64,000 nucleotides of DNA. Source: Candidatus Obscuribacterales bacterium. Lineage in GTDB: Bacteria; Cyanobacteriota; Vampirovibrionia; Obscuribacterales; Obscuribacteraceae. The notes beneath the pieces were generated by a model that saw nothing but the letters and a program-made list of their open reading frames with translations, was not told where the DNA came from and made no database searches. Below are positions 8,102-17,608 of this stretch, piece after piece. The translations under genes were made by a program, and so were the position numbers. The stretch is taken from the NCBI GenBank assembly GCA_019746975.1, contig JAIERK010000021.1:1-64000 (forward strand), in the 5' to 3' direction. Within the stretch, counting starts at the first letter, position 1; each line of letters begins with the position of its first letter.

Positions 8102-10630
8102 ATGAAAAAAACACAAACTCAGATTCTAACTCATGAGCACGGAAGTCAACTCGAAGGCTTCGTTCGAGTAAAGTCCGCAAGACAAAACAATCTCAAGAGC
8201 ATAGATGTCGACATCCCTCGCGATGCATTCGTTGCCTTTACTGGAGTGTCCGGCTCAGGCAAGTCATCGATTGCATTCGGCACTATCTACGCTGAGGCGC
8301 AACGACGGTACTTCGAATCGATAGCGCCATATGCGCGAAGGTTGATATCGCAGTTGCCGGCACCCAATGTCATGGAAATTCAGGGACTGCCACCGGCGGT
8401 AGCGCTGCAACAGCGCAGAGGTGAGCCGACGGCAAGGTCTTCGGTAGGTACGCTCACCAACTTATCCAACTCGCTTCGCATGCTCTTCTCGAGAGCCGGT
8501 GTCTACCCCCATGCGGATAGTCCGCGACTCGATTCCGATGCCTTCTCACCAAATACTCTTGCAGGCGCGTGCGAATCGTGTCACGGAATGGGCGTTGTCC
8601 ACACAGTGAGCGAAAGCTCCTTGGTACCGGATCCGACACTAAGCATCAGTCAAAAAGCGGTCGCGGCCTGGCCGGGAGCATGGCAGGGAAAGAACTACCG
8701 AGATATTTTGGCGGTCCTTGGATACGACATTGAGAAGCCGTGGAAGGATCTGCCAAAGGAAGAGCGCGATTGGATTCTATTCACCGAAGAGAAGCCCATC
8801 GTCACAGTTCATGCACAACGAGAAGCCCACCGAATACAGAGGCCGTATCAAGGCACATACATGAGTGCGGCGGTCTACGTCCGCCATACTTTCGGCACTA
8901 CCAATAGTGCCACATTGAGAAAAAGAGTAGCCCAATTCATGGATGTGGCGAATTGCACAGTTTGCCACGGCAAAAGGCTAAAGACCGCATCTCTGGCGGT
9001 GAAATTTGCTGGTCACGACATCGCCCAATTGACTCAGATTTCGCTTGGCGAACTATACGCCATTCTTGCTACTAGTCTGGAGGCAAACCATTCAAAAACA
9101 ACAACAAGCAATGCTGAAGTTGCAAAAGTGCTGACCACCGACTTGATGGAGAGAATTGCATTACTGAAAGAACTTGGACTGGACTATCTGTCTATGAACA
9201 GAACAACGCAAACCCTGTCTGCAGGCGAATTACAACGACTGCGACTCACGACGCAGCTCAAATCCGGTCTATTCGGCGTCGTGTATGTACTGGACGAACC
9301 CAGTGCCGGACTGCATCCACAGGACGCGGAAGCGCTGTTAAGGACGCTCTGGCAACTGAAATCCGCTGGCAATTCGCTGTTCGTAGTCGAGCATGAAATG
9401 GACATAGTCAGACAAGCGGACTGGCTCGTAGACATCGGTCCGGATGCTGGAGACAATGGTGGTGACTTGCTCTATAGCGGCCCTGTCTCTGGACTCGAAT
9501 CGGTAGAAAGTTCACAGACTCGGCGATTTCTTTTCGACAATGACTCGCGCGAGCGGCATACTCCGAGGATCACAAACTCCTGGTTCACCCTCCGCGGAGT
9601 CAATCGCCACAATCTCAAAGACTTTTCGGTAGATTTCCCACTCGGAGCGCTCACTGTAGTGACAGGCGTATCGGGCTCGGGCAAATCGACTCTGGTGAGT
9701 CAAGTTCTTACCGAGACTCTAAAATCTCAGTTGGGTTGTCTCACTCAGGAAGAAGGTACTGAAGAAGATGACGATGAAGACGAGGACCAGGTCGAGTATT
9801 CGGAGGATGTAGGATGTGCGTCGGTGCAAGGAATCGAGTCGCTTCGCCGACTGGTTTCCGTGGATCAGAAGCCGATAGGACGAACCCCTCGCTCCAACCT
9901 CGCTACTTACACGGGTCTGTTCGACTACATAAGAAAACGCTTCGCCTCGACGGTGGAAGCGAAAGCACAAGGATACAACGCAGGTCGATTTTCATTCAAC
10001 GTCGTGGGGGGTCGTTGCACCACCTGTGATGGAGAAGGATTTGTATCGGTAGAATTGATGTTCCTGCCAAGCGTCTACACTCCTTGTGCAGGCTGTCACG
10101 GCACGAGATATAACGAAGACACGCTTGCTATAAAGTATCGCGGTTTAAACATCTCACAAGTGTTGGATATGACAGTCGACAATGCATTGAAGTTTTTCAC
10201 AGAACTACCTGCAGTGGCACGTGCGTTGAAAACACTATCGGAAGTTGGACTCGGCTATCTGCGTCTCGGACAGCCGGCGACCGAGCTGTCTGGGGGAGAA
10301 GCTCAGCGAATCAAGCTGGCAACCGAGCTTCAGCGGGTCCAAGATGGCTCCACCCTGTATGTACTTGACGAACCCACCACCGGCTTGCATCCGGCTGATG
10401 TCGAAAAGCTTATGATGCAACTTCACGCGCTCGTTGAAGGCGGGAATACCGTCATCGTCGTAGAACATGACATGGATGTCGTTGCCCAGGCTGATTGGGT
10501 TATCGACCTCGGTCCGGGAGCTGGACAACACGGCGGCAAGCTGGTCGCGAACGGCACACCGCAGGTAGTGGCAACATCAACCGAGAGCCGAACCGCACCA
10601 TTTCTTAGAAAGACGCTTCAGTTGAGCTAG
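8102..10630 (+). CDS. UvrA2-like ABC ATPase (class II/III UvrA)
   Basis: DNA-repair or drug-tolerance type UvrA paralog with two ABC ATPase modules. Seen: Walker A GVSGSGKS at about residues 48-55 and again near 522; signatures SAGELQRL (near 373) and SGGEAQRIKL (near 730); Walker B LDEPSAGLHP and LDEPTTGLHP; zinc-binding cysteine pairs near 156/159 with 286/289 and near 639 with 662/665. At 842 residues it is about 100 shorter than housekeeping UvrA, consistent with loss of the UvrB-binding region seen in UvrA2 and in antibiotic self-resistance homologs. An acidic insert (about residues 552-568, mostly Glu and Asp) follows the second Walker A. It stands alone, in a convergent arrangement with the next gene. 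AAAGGA lies 12 bases before the ATG. Confidence 0.9.
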   Translation: MKKTQTQILTHEHGSQLEGFVRVKSARQNNLKSIDVDIPRDAFVAFTGVSGSGKSSIAFGTIYAEAQRRYFESIAPYARRLISQLPAPNVMEIQGLPPAVALQQRRGEPTARSSVGTLTNLSNSLRMLFSRAGVYPHADSPRLDSDAFSPNTLAGACESCHGMGVVHTVSESSLVPDPTLSISQKAVAAWPGAWQGKNYRDILAVLGYDIEKPWKDLPKEERDWILFTEEKPIVTVHAQREAHRIQRPYQGTYMSAAVYVRHTFGTTNSATLRKRVAQFMDVANCTVCHGKRLKTASLAVKFAGHDIAQLTQISLGELYAILATSLEANHSKTTTSNAEVAKVLTTDLMERIALLKELGLDYLSMNRTTQTLSAGELQRLRLTTQLKSGLFGVVYVLDEPSAGLHPQDAEALLRTLWQLKSAGNSLFVVEHEMDIVRQADWLVDIGPDAGDNGGDLLYSGPVSGLESVESSQTRRFLFDNDSRERHTPRITNSWFTLRGVNRHNLKDFSVDFPLGALTVVTGVSGSGKSTLVSQVLTETLKSQLGCLTQEEGTEEDDDEDEDQVEYSEDVGCASVQGIESLRRLVSVDQKPIGRTPRSNLATYTGLFDYIRKRFASTVEAKAQGYNAGRFSFNVVGGRCTTCDGEGFVSVELMFLPSVYTPCAGCHGTRYNEDTLAIKYRGLNISQVLDMTVDNALKFFTELPAVARALKTLSEVGLGYLRLGQPATELSGGEAQRIKLATELQRVQDGSTLYVLDEPTTGLHPADVEKLMMQLHALVEGGNTVIVVEHDMDVVAQADWVIDLGPGAGQHGGKLVANGTPQVVATSTESRTAPFLRKTLQLS

Positions 10631-10720
10631 CTCAGCGGTGACACGGTGGGAATTCAAGAAGATCCCAATTGGCGATGAAAGAAGTTGGGATTGGAACTCA
10701 GGCTTGGATGTTTCCGACAT

Positions 10721-10910
10721 TGCTCGGTGCCGGCGGGACGCCGGCGGTCCCATTAGCAAGGAGTTCCGAGCGATTTCCCGTTCTCAAGAGGGCGCCTTTT
10801 CGTTTTTGCTCGGTGCCGGCGAACGCCGGCGGTTCCAGAGCGTCTGCGAACTGGCTTCAAACTCTCGACCAAGTGATCGAACTTGCTTTTTGCCGGCTGG
10901 GAGCCGGCGA
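10721..10910. repeat. Cluster of three GCCGGC hairpin repeats
   Basis: Three short palindromic units lie in the gap between the convergent UvrA-like and strand-repeat genes: 10721-10751, 10807-10837 and 10890-10910. The first two share TGCTCGGTGCCGGCG, a few loop bases, then CGCCGGCGGT and a CCA end; the third is TGCCGGCTGGGAGCCGGCGA. Each folds as GCCGGC-loop-GCCGGC. The same core returns at 27.2-27.5 kb, so this is a dispersed intergenic REP-like family. As hairpins between convergent genes they may help end transcription, but no T tract follows. Confidence 0.7.
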
Positions 10911-10942
10911 GCTGCGTTTATCGGGAAGGGGCGAGGGAAGGT

Positions 10943-13900
10943 TTACTTCCTGTCGCGTGGATGACTGTATTTGTGAACAGTCGGCATGACGGGTCTGCCG
11001 CAATCACCACCCTGGTCTCTGGACTTCAAGGTCTTATGTAGGGCATCGAGCGTGATCCAGCCATCTCCATCACCTTCTCCGCTCTTCCTGTCCGCACCTT
11101 TGACTTCAGGCTCACCATGCTGGTTGTCGAGTAAGACCCATACCTTTCCATCTTTCGGATCTTCCCAAACATCATGAATTGTCTGAGAGTGTGCACCGCC
11201 CATAGTGGGCGTCAGAATTGGCATGTCACCCTTTTTCTTGATGTCGAGAAGGCGTTCTTTATCAATCAAATCATTAGTGAACTTCTTCTGTCCGGTCTGA
11301 GGATCGTCGTACCATCCCGTGCACTTGATGTGCGGAGGCTCTTCACCCGTCAACAACTTACCGGATTTGATTACGTGGTCCTGAACCATCCCGGGACCAC
11401 CCTCCGTGGGCTGCCCCTTGGCGTCAAGCACAGGCTTTCCGTCTTTCATGAGTAAGTCTTCACCGAGGTCGGTGACGGTTTTGATTCCGCCAGGTTGGAA
11501 CTCGGTCTTTGTGCGATTCGGTCCCATGACGTAGCGCATGTTGGTCCTATCTTCCAAGACTTTACCCTTGTCATCGGTCTTGTTCATGTGGCCATGCTCG
11601 TACATCGCATTGATGAGGGTCATCTGCAAGACCTGACTAGCCAAGTTACGATCGCCGGAGTCCGGCTTGCTGAGGTCGTATTTGGTTTCGTCCTTACCCG
11701 GCTTGATCGAGTTGTATACCTGCTCTGTACCTTCAGGATCACGCCCCTTGTAGTTGGTAGTAGGTTCGAATTTCTTGCCTTCGGACGTAGTCCACTTACC
11801 GCTCAGAGCCACTTCCTTCAGAAGTCTCGTGTATTGATCGGGATGTTTTACTGCAGCCCAAACCTCAACGGATGTGACGTTACAGGTGGGGTGACTGCCC
11901 TGATCGATCTCGAGAGGTCGAGCAAGGTTGTGCATCGCGGTATCGACTAGCGTCTCCTTCTGCTTCGCGTCGAAGTGCGGACTCTTATCTTTCGCGACCA
12001 GGATATCAGCCAGATTGTTCATCGTTCTGACCACTTTCTCCGGCGGCAACTTGTTCTTCCCGGCGTTGGCTTCGAACTCTTTCAACCACTTGTTGAAGCG
12101 CTCTTGGTCCAGACCAGAATTTTTCACAGCTTCATTCAACTTGTCCCGGGCTTCGAGTAAGGACTCGGAGCCCATGACGAACTCGCCATTGGCGATCTTA
12201 TCGATGTCGCGAACCTTAGCGGTATGCGGTTTTTTATCAGTGCCGACGTAGTTGACGTCTGCATCGTCGGTTACTGATACCTTGTCTCTCGTGTAAGTCT
12301 TACCGCCCTCGCGCTTCGACACGAACTTTTCGCCGTCACGACTCCACTCGATATCATGAGTTCCTTCCTTGGTCGGAATATGATCTTTGATGGACTTGAG
12401 ACCTTCCTTGTCGTAGTCGAAGGTACGGGTCGCGCCGCTCGGGAAGGTGACGAGAGCTGGACGATTCGAATCGTCATAGTTGATCCGTTGAGAAGCGATC
12501 GTCTCTCTGACCTTCTTCCCGTCCTTATCGGTGAACTCGATATTTCCATTATCGAGAACTTTCAGGTTTTTGCGAATCTCACTCTTACCATCGGCGGAGA
12601 CCCACTCGTCCGTGTCTCCTTTTTTGGTCCACTTAGATTCTTTGTCTCCAGATTTTGTTTTTATCTCGGACAGTACTCTGTTATCTTTGGCATCTGTTTT
12701 GTAATCAAGCTGTCGAGAACCATCTGCGGTATCTACTTTGACTCGATCGCCGTTACGGTTGAATTTATCAGTGACACCGTCTTTGGTGACAGTCTTCTCA
12801 CTGTTCTTTGCTTCGACGACGGAAACACCATCGCTGGTTTTGTAAGACAGGTCTCCATCCAGCTTCAAGGAAACATTGGTTCGTTCTCTGGCAGGTTTCT
12901 CATCTGAGACCCATGTGTCGCCCTTCTTGGTCCAGTTGACGGTGACTTCCTTACCATCTTCGGAGCGGGTCTCCTTCAGGCTCTCAACTGTTTTACCCTT
13001 TAGTTGGGCATCAATCTTGCTTCCGTCCGGTCTAGTTATAGCGACTGTGGAAGGCCAAATACCACTGGCATTACGCTTGTCGGCTTCCTCTTTAGTCAGC
13101 TCCTTCCCGGCAACGTCTTCGAATTTGACTTTATCGGTGCGATGATCTACCTCTTTGAATACACCGTCGGGACTGATCGTCTTACTTCCGAACCAGCCGC
13201 CTTTGTGGGCTCCCTTCTCGTCATACATCGACCAACTGTACATGTCCTCACCGTTGTTGGTGACAGTTGTCTGATCTTTCGAATACTTTATCGCTCCGAT
13301 GTTATCGTATCTTGTTCCGTTGATTGTGACCGATTTGAGCTTGTTCGGCTCCTTTGGATCGTAGTCGAACGTTCTCTTGGTTTTTCCATCGGCAGACTCG
13401 GAGGAGATGATCCGATTCTTGTCGTCACGCACGAACGTGCCGTCTTCAGTGACGACCTTTGTCTCGTGCTTGGTGGCAACACCGCTTTCTACTTTGGCGC
13501 CATTTACCAGGATGCTTCCGTCACCTTCCGGAACCACCTTCTTCGGCTTCGCAGCTACCTCGCCTTTTTCGGCCTTATCATCAGACTTCTTATCGTCGAC
13601 TTTCTTGTCGTCGACTTTCATGGCGCCGATCTTCTTGTCGTCGAGCTTCTTGTCGTCAGTTGGTTTCTTGCCGTCAGCCTTATTATCGTCGCCGACCTTG
13701 TCTTTGGCGCCGGGCTTAGGTGACGCCTTATCAATTTCCTTAAAAACATCCGGTAAGGTGAGAATCAAACTCGGCTCCTTCTCCTTGACCGGCTTTATCT
13801 GATCGCCTTTCTTGTCGGATGGGGGCTCTAGCTGGTTAGCTTCCAGACTGAGTCTGGTGCTAACTGAATGGAAATCTACTTGTGTGCCATCGTTGTTATC

Positions 13901-13948
13901 TTCTAACGGAGTTGGGGCTGCTGCGTTGGAAAGGGGTTTTTCTGACAT
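10943..13948 (-). CDS. Large strand-repeat protein with C-terminal cysteine-peptidase-like domain (paralog A)
   Basis: About 1000 residues, function unknown. The start chosen (ATG 13948) has AGGAG 11 bases before it. Order: a low-complexity N-terminus with a Lys/Asp tract of DDKK units (about residues 85-130); many short strand repeats of the type 'DGKTKRTFDYDxxxxLKSV', 'WTKKGDTWVS', 'LDxxGDLSYKTSDG' (about 165-585) that recall YD/RHS repeats; a helical linker; and a C-terminal domain (about 675-1000) with a likely Cys689 (HPTCNVTSVEVW), His920 (GGAHSQT) and Asp/Asn941-942 (LLDNQHGE). Cys, His, then Asn/Asp is the papain-like order. The neighbour at 14.3 kb is a full-length paralog. No signal peptide is seen, so an unusual secretion route or an internal role are both open. 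Confidence 0.8.
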   Translation of the reverse strand: MSEKPLSNAAAPTPLEDNNDGTQVDFHSVSTRLSLEANQLEPPSDKKGDQIKPVKEKEPSLILTLPDVFKEIDKASPKPGAKDKVGDDNKADGKKPTDDKKLDDKKIGAMKVDDKKVDDKKSDDKAEKGEVAAKPKKVVPEGDGSILVNGAKVESGVATKHETKVVTEDGTFVRDDKNRIISSESADGKTKRTFDYDPKEPNKLKSVTINGTRYDNIGAIKYSKDQTTVTNNGEDMYSWSMYDEKGAHKGGWFGSKTISPDGVFKEVDHRTDKVKFEDVAGKELTKEEADKRNASGIWPSTVAITRPDGSKIDAQLKGKTVESLKETRSEDGKEVTVNWTKKGDTWVSDEKPARERTNVSLKLDGDLSYKTSDGVSVVEAKNSEKTVTKDGVTDKFNRNGDRVKVDTADGSRQLDYKTDAKDNRVLSEIKTKSGDKESKWTKKGDTDEWVSADGKSEIRKNLKVLDNGNIEFTDKDGKKVRETIASQRINYDDSNRPALVTFPSGATRTFDYDKEGLKSIKDHIPTKEGTHDIEWSRDGEKFVSKREGGKTYTRDKVSVTDDADVNYVGTDKKPHTAKVRDIDKIANGEFVMGSESLLEARDKLNEAVKNSGLDQERFNKWLKEFEANAGKNKLPPEKVVRTMNNLADILVAKDKSPHFDAKQKETLVDTAMHNLARPLEIDQGSHPTCNVTSVEVWAAVKHPDQYTRLLKEVALSGKWTTSEGKKFEPTTNYKGRDPEGTEQVYNSIKPGKDETKYDLSKPDSGDRNLASQVLQMTLINAMYEHGHMNKTDDKGKVLEDRTNMRYVMGPNRTKTEFQPGGIKTVTDLGEDLLMKDGKPVLDAKGQPTEGGPGMVQDHVIKSGKLLTGEEPPHIKCTGWYDDPQTGQKKFTNDLIDKERLLDIKKKGDMPILTPTMGGAHSQTIHDVWEDPKDGKVWVLLDNQHGEPEVKGADRKSGEGDGDGWITLDALHKTLKSRDQGGDCGRPVMPTVHKYSHPRDRK

Positions 13949-14308
13949 GTGAAGGGTGGCTCCTGAAATCGGGAGGCGAATAAGTTCCACCAAGTACGGC
14001 TTAATTTACTGCGCGAGGAGTTAACGCAGTTCCCAGTGGTGACCAATGAGAATTCCGTTGTCGTCCACTGCAATTATGTTTCACCAGAAGTGAACAAAGT
14101 GTACCCAAATCGTGTATTGAACTTTGAGGTGACTCTGCAAACCCCCAAAAATAGGGAGTCTTTGGGCATGAGACCGCAGAAACTCGCAAAACTTTTAATC
14201 AAACGCCTTGTATATTGGCACCAAAAATCACATTTCTTCTGTAAATATCACCTGTAGCGCGTTTCGCATGAAAGTTCGCGATAGCGATTTTCCGGAAATC
14301 GAAATTCT
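13949..14308. other. Gene-free gap between the two paralogs
   Basis: No convincing gene. It holds the upstream region of paralog A and the downstream end of paralog B. Near 14286-14303 an almost perfect dyad (CGATTT and AAATCG around TCCGG) follows the stop of paralog B and could fold, but it lacks a T tract, so it is not called a terminator. Confidence 0.4.
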
Positions 14309-17300
14309 CTACCTTCGAGATCTCGCTTTGACGGCACCAAATTCAGCCTCGCCGCCCCACAATTTATAACTCTTGTACGGAACGGCATCGTTGACTTTCC
14401 GCGAGGAACCGGACTCACCTCGGGCCCAGCGCTCTATATTGTTGATGCGTTGAATAATGCGATCCCCGGACTCCCCATGTTGATTGTCCTGAATCAAGCA
14501 CCACTCTCCATTGATCCGTCGCAAGGTTTGCGACATACCGTGCCCTGGACTGTAGTTGAGAACTGTTCCTTTTTCCAACACAGACTTGTTGAAGTCACCG
14601 TCGATCAAGTGACCATGACTGTAGTCTTTTAAAGCCATATCGACGGGAGTATCTCCAGTCACCATAAGCATAATGTCCCGACTACCTACGTATGTTCTAC
14701 CTTCAGTCGATCGACCAGACCTGTAGATACCTCCGTCGATCTCGCCCTCGGCACGACCACCTAGCACAGGCAGTGTATAATCGAAGATTCTGCTTACCGG
14801 GCTGCGGTCGCCTTCGACCCACCGGGATGTCGAACCAGAGCGTCCCCACATGTCAGTGGCAGCGCTGATACTCCATTCATTTTCTTGTTTTCCGGCAAAC
14901 GAGAGGAGATCCTTAGAGAACTTCACTGTCCGTGGCGGCGAATCAGCGCGACCGGCGGTGAGCAAATTGCCCATCTCACCGCTGTTCTTGGTTGTATATT
15001 CACCTTCTAGCGAAATCTGTTTCAACATATCCGCCATGGCGTTCGGATGCTGCGTCATCCCCCAGACCGACGCTGAGTTGATCCAGCAGGTGCCATGTCC
15101 TTTCTTGTCGCGATCCTCGGCTGTTCCTTGATCGGAGGTCATGGGTTCTTGCGCGTGGTACATAAAGTTTTCCGCAAGCTTCACCCTGGTCGCCTGGTCG
15201 TAGAACTGTTCTGGCTTGTCGCCTCTCACCATCTCCGCAAGATTTTTATATGTTTCTGACACTGCCTTTTTGTGATGGGCTTCAATCTCTGTTGTTGATT
15301 TGACGCCTGCAAGCTTCCTTACGTCTGCGCGATCTTGCATACGATCCTCGAAGCTTTTCAACATACTCTGCATACGATCCAGGCGAGGCTGATCCAGTTG
15401 ACCTTTCATCACGTCCAGAAAAGCATCACGAGCCGATTTAATGTCTCGATCCTTGTTGTTGAAAGTGGTTTCGCTAAGACGCTCCGGCAATCCGATTGAG
15501 CGCTCCTTCCCCTCTCTGTCCTTTCCTCTTAGGACACCGGATTCGGTGACTTTCAGATCTTTGAAATCTTGTGCGCGTCCGTCCAATCCTGGAATAATTT
15601 TGCCTGTCTTATCTATGAGGCGAAATTTCTCATCACCGCCATCGAGTTTTTTGTAACGTTGAACAGTGTCACCCTTTGCAGATTTGATGGTGTCTGTAAC
15701 TTGTGAGAGCTTTCCGTCCTTGTATTCAATTTCCCGTTTGCTTCCGTTAGGCAAAAGGACCTTGGAGAGCTTGCCTTCATCGCTCTCATATCTAACTCCA
15801 CTGGCGCGCTCCACGACCTTTTTCCCAGAGGGAAGTTCGAAACTCAGATCTCCAGTCGGCGAAACTTTGGAATTCTTGCGAGTTTCGCTCTTGGCGTCGC
15901 TATCTTTCCATACTCTGACGCCGCGCTCGTCTTTGTCTATGACACTACTAACGTTGTTCTTTCCATCGTAGAGGAATTTGCGTTCGGCCCCTGTTGGCGA
16001 GGCCACGCGCGACACCAAACCATCCTTGCGATACTCGATCTTGGAGCCATCATGCTTATCCAATTGGCGAGAGCCGTCTACTCTTCTGGTGACCACCCCT
16101 GCGCTGTCGGAGTGCCGCAATTCGCTCTTTTCATTGAATTTCAGATTCTTCACGGTTTCTGGCTTTTCAGCATCAGATTTCCAAAGACCGCTGTCATTTT
16201 TCTTCCAGGTTACTTTGGTGCCTTTGCTGGTATCAGTCAGTGTTACTTCATTGATCGAACCATTCTTGGCGGTCGCCGAATCGATTCGGTGTCCATCGGT
16301 TCTTACGACAGCGCGCAACGTGCCTGCTGCGTCATAGGCCGATCTGGTTCCGTCTGCAGAAACCTTTTCTTTGAATTTCTGACCGTCTGGTCGCAGCGTA
16401 TCCCAGGCACCATCTTTAGGGGCGCTCGCGCCCTTCGATCGGATTGCGTAGGTGCCGTCATTATAGATTTTGGTCTCCCCTTCCCACTTCGAGAGAACCT
16501 TTCCAGTAGTATCCTTTTCGGTCCACCGATCAGAACTTCCCTCTCTCGCCCAAATCTTCTTTGGCGTCTTACCATCAGAGGAAACTCTCTCTTCCTTTGC
16601 TATCTGATTGGAAGTACCGGAGTATTCAAATTTCCTCGTCATCGTGCCATTGGCAGACTGCAACTCCTTGATGCGACCGCGATCGTCGAACGAAAACTTA
16701 GAGAGTCCTTTTCGTTCTTGCAGTTCGGTGCCATCAGACCTGATGATGTGCTTGACACCATCTCCAGTCTTGAAAGTAAGATTGCCATTCTTCTCGAGGT
16801 TTAGATTCGTCCTCGTCTGTGGTGGCTTTGTATCAGAGTTCCAGCTATTAGCGTCCTTGGTCCACGTGACGAGAGCGCCATCTCTCGTATTTTCCGTGAC
16901 TTTGATCAGCTTATTATCCTGATCATACACTCCTGTCGCGGAGGAGCCATTGCCACGACCGATACGAACAACGTTGCCGTCTCCGTCTTCAGAGACGCGC
17001 CCGCCTAGACTCGTCGTCTTCGACTTGATGGCAGCATCTCGTGCAGCTCGATCTCCAGAACGATCCTTGGGTTCCGCAATCCGGTCCTTATTGACGGCAG
17101 CCTCTTTATCTGCGGCACGTGCATTGCCATCTACAATTGCTGGAGCTCTACCATCAGTGGTGCTCGCTTTCTTGGGCATCAAACCAGAAGACGAGTAGGG
17201 AGGCGGAGTGAAATCAACAATGCCCGGCTTGGAGCCGACTCCTAAAGGCGTAATCGACAAATACTCGAGCGCTTCATCGGCAGCCTTTCTGCCAATGCCT

Positions 17301-17539
17301 TTCGGCTTAGTGTCGACTTCCGGCGAACTGCCGAATACTTCGGAGACCAGGCGTTCTCTCGCACAGATACCATCCCCACGGGTCCCGGTCTCTTCAGACG
17401 CCTCTGACTTATCGTCTTTCGTCTGAGTTGTGGTATCAACACTTGGCATATTCGCACTAGTGTTGAATGGATTGCTTGCCGAAACATCCTTGGTAGGATC
17501 ATCTGGAACCCATTTGTTTGAGCTGTCTGAAGATTGCAC
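14309..17539 (-). CDS. Large strand-repeat protein with C-terminal cysteine-peptidase-like domain (paralog B)
   Basis: 1076 residues from a GTG start (17539); a start at Met31 (17449) is also possible since no good ribosome site is seen. N-terminus polar and low-complexity (1-180); then repeated strand units such as 'RKFEYSGTSNQI', 'TRTNLNLEKNGNLTFKTGDG', 'GAERKFLYDGKNNVSSV' (about 180-690); a helical segment; and a C-terminal domain (about 790-1070) with Cys818 (GHGTCWINSASVW), His1000 (SPGHGMSQT) and Asp1018/Asn1019 (IQDNQHGE). The C-terminal pattern T-C-x3-S-x2-VW ... H ... SQT ... DNQHGE is the same as in paralog A. It lies 360 bp upstream of paralog A on the same strand. A processing peptidase, a transglutaminase-like enzyme or a toxin end are possible; none is shown. 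Confidence 0.8.
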   Translation of the reverse strand: MQSSDSSNKWVPDDPTKDVSASNPFNTSANMPSVDTTTQTKDDKSEASEETGTRGDGICARERLVSEVFGSSPEVDTKPKGIGRKAADEALEYLSITPLGVGSKPGIVDFTPPPYSSSGLMPKKASTTDGRAPAIVDGNARAADKEAAVNKDRIAEPKDRSGDRAARDAAIKSKTTSLGGRVSEDGDGNVVRIGRGNGSSATGVYDQDNKLIKVTENTRDGALVTWTKDANSWNSDTKPPQTRTNLNLEKNGNLTFKTGDGVKHIIRSDGTELQERKGLSKFSFDDRGRIKELQSANGTMTRKFEYSGTSNQIAKEERVSSDGKTPKKIWAREGSSDRWTEKDTTGKVLSKWEGETKIYNDGTYAIRSKGASAPKDGAWDTLRPDGQKFKEKVSADGTRSAYDAAGTLRAVVRTDGHRIDSATAKNGSINEVTLTDTSKGTKVTWKKNDSGLWKSDAEKPETVKNLKFNEKSELRHSDSAGVVTRRVDGSRQLDKHDGSKIEYRKDGLVSRVASPTGAERKFLYDGKNNVSSVIDKDERGVRVWKDSDAKSETRKNSKVSPTGDLSFELPSGKKVVERASGVRYESDEGKLSKVLLPNGSKREIEYKDGKLSQVTDTIKSAKGDTVQRYKKLDGGDEKFRLIDKTGKIIPGLDGRAQDFKDLKVTESGVLRGKDREGKERSIGLPERLSETTFNNKDRDIKSARDAFLDVMKGQLDQPRLDRMQSMLKSFEDRMQDRADVRKLAGVKSTTEIEAHHKKAVSETYKNLAEMVRGDKPEQFYDQATRVKLAENFMYHAQEPMTSDQGTAEDRDKKGHGTCWINSASVWGMTQHPNAMADMLKQISLEGEYTTKNSGEMGNLLTAGRADSPPRTVKFSKDLLSFAGKQENEWSISAATDMWGRSGSTSRWVEGDRSPVSRIFDYTLPVLGGRAEGEIDGGIYRSGRSTEGRTYVGSRDIMLMVTGDTPVDMALKDYSHGHLIDGDFNKSVLEKGTVLNYSPGHGMSQTLRRINGEWCLIQDNQHGESGDRIIQRINNIERWARGESGSSRKVNDAVPYKSYKLWGGEAEFGAVKARSRR

Positions 17540-17608
17540 TTGTCGCTAACCCGAAAGAAACTTCCTCTCTCAGGCTAGGAGGCAAATGTTGAAAAAGTGT
17601 TGATGACT

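Noticed and set aside
13560-13700. Short-period tandem repeat that could be taken for a CRISPR-like array
   Set aside because: The repeat encodes DDKK units in frame inside paralog A; there are no spacers.
12356-13802. Long plus-strand frames (up to 239 codons) with strongly hydrophobic translation
   Set aside because: These are antisense to the Lys/Asp-rich and strand-repeat coding region of paralog A; the hydrophobic look follows from the complement of Lys/Glu/Asp codons.
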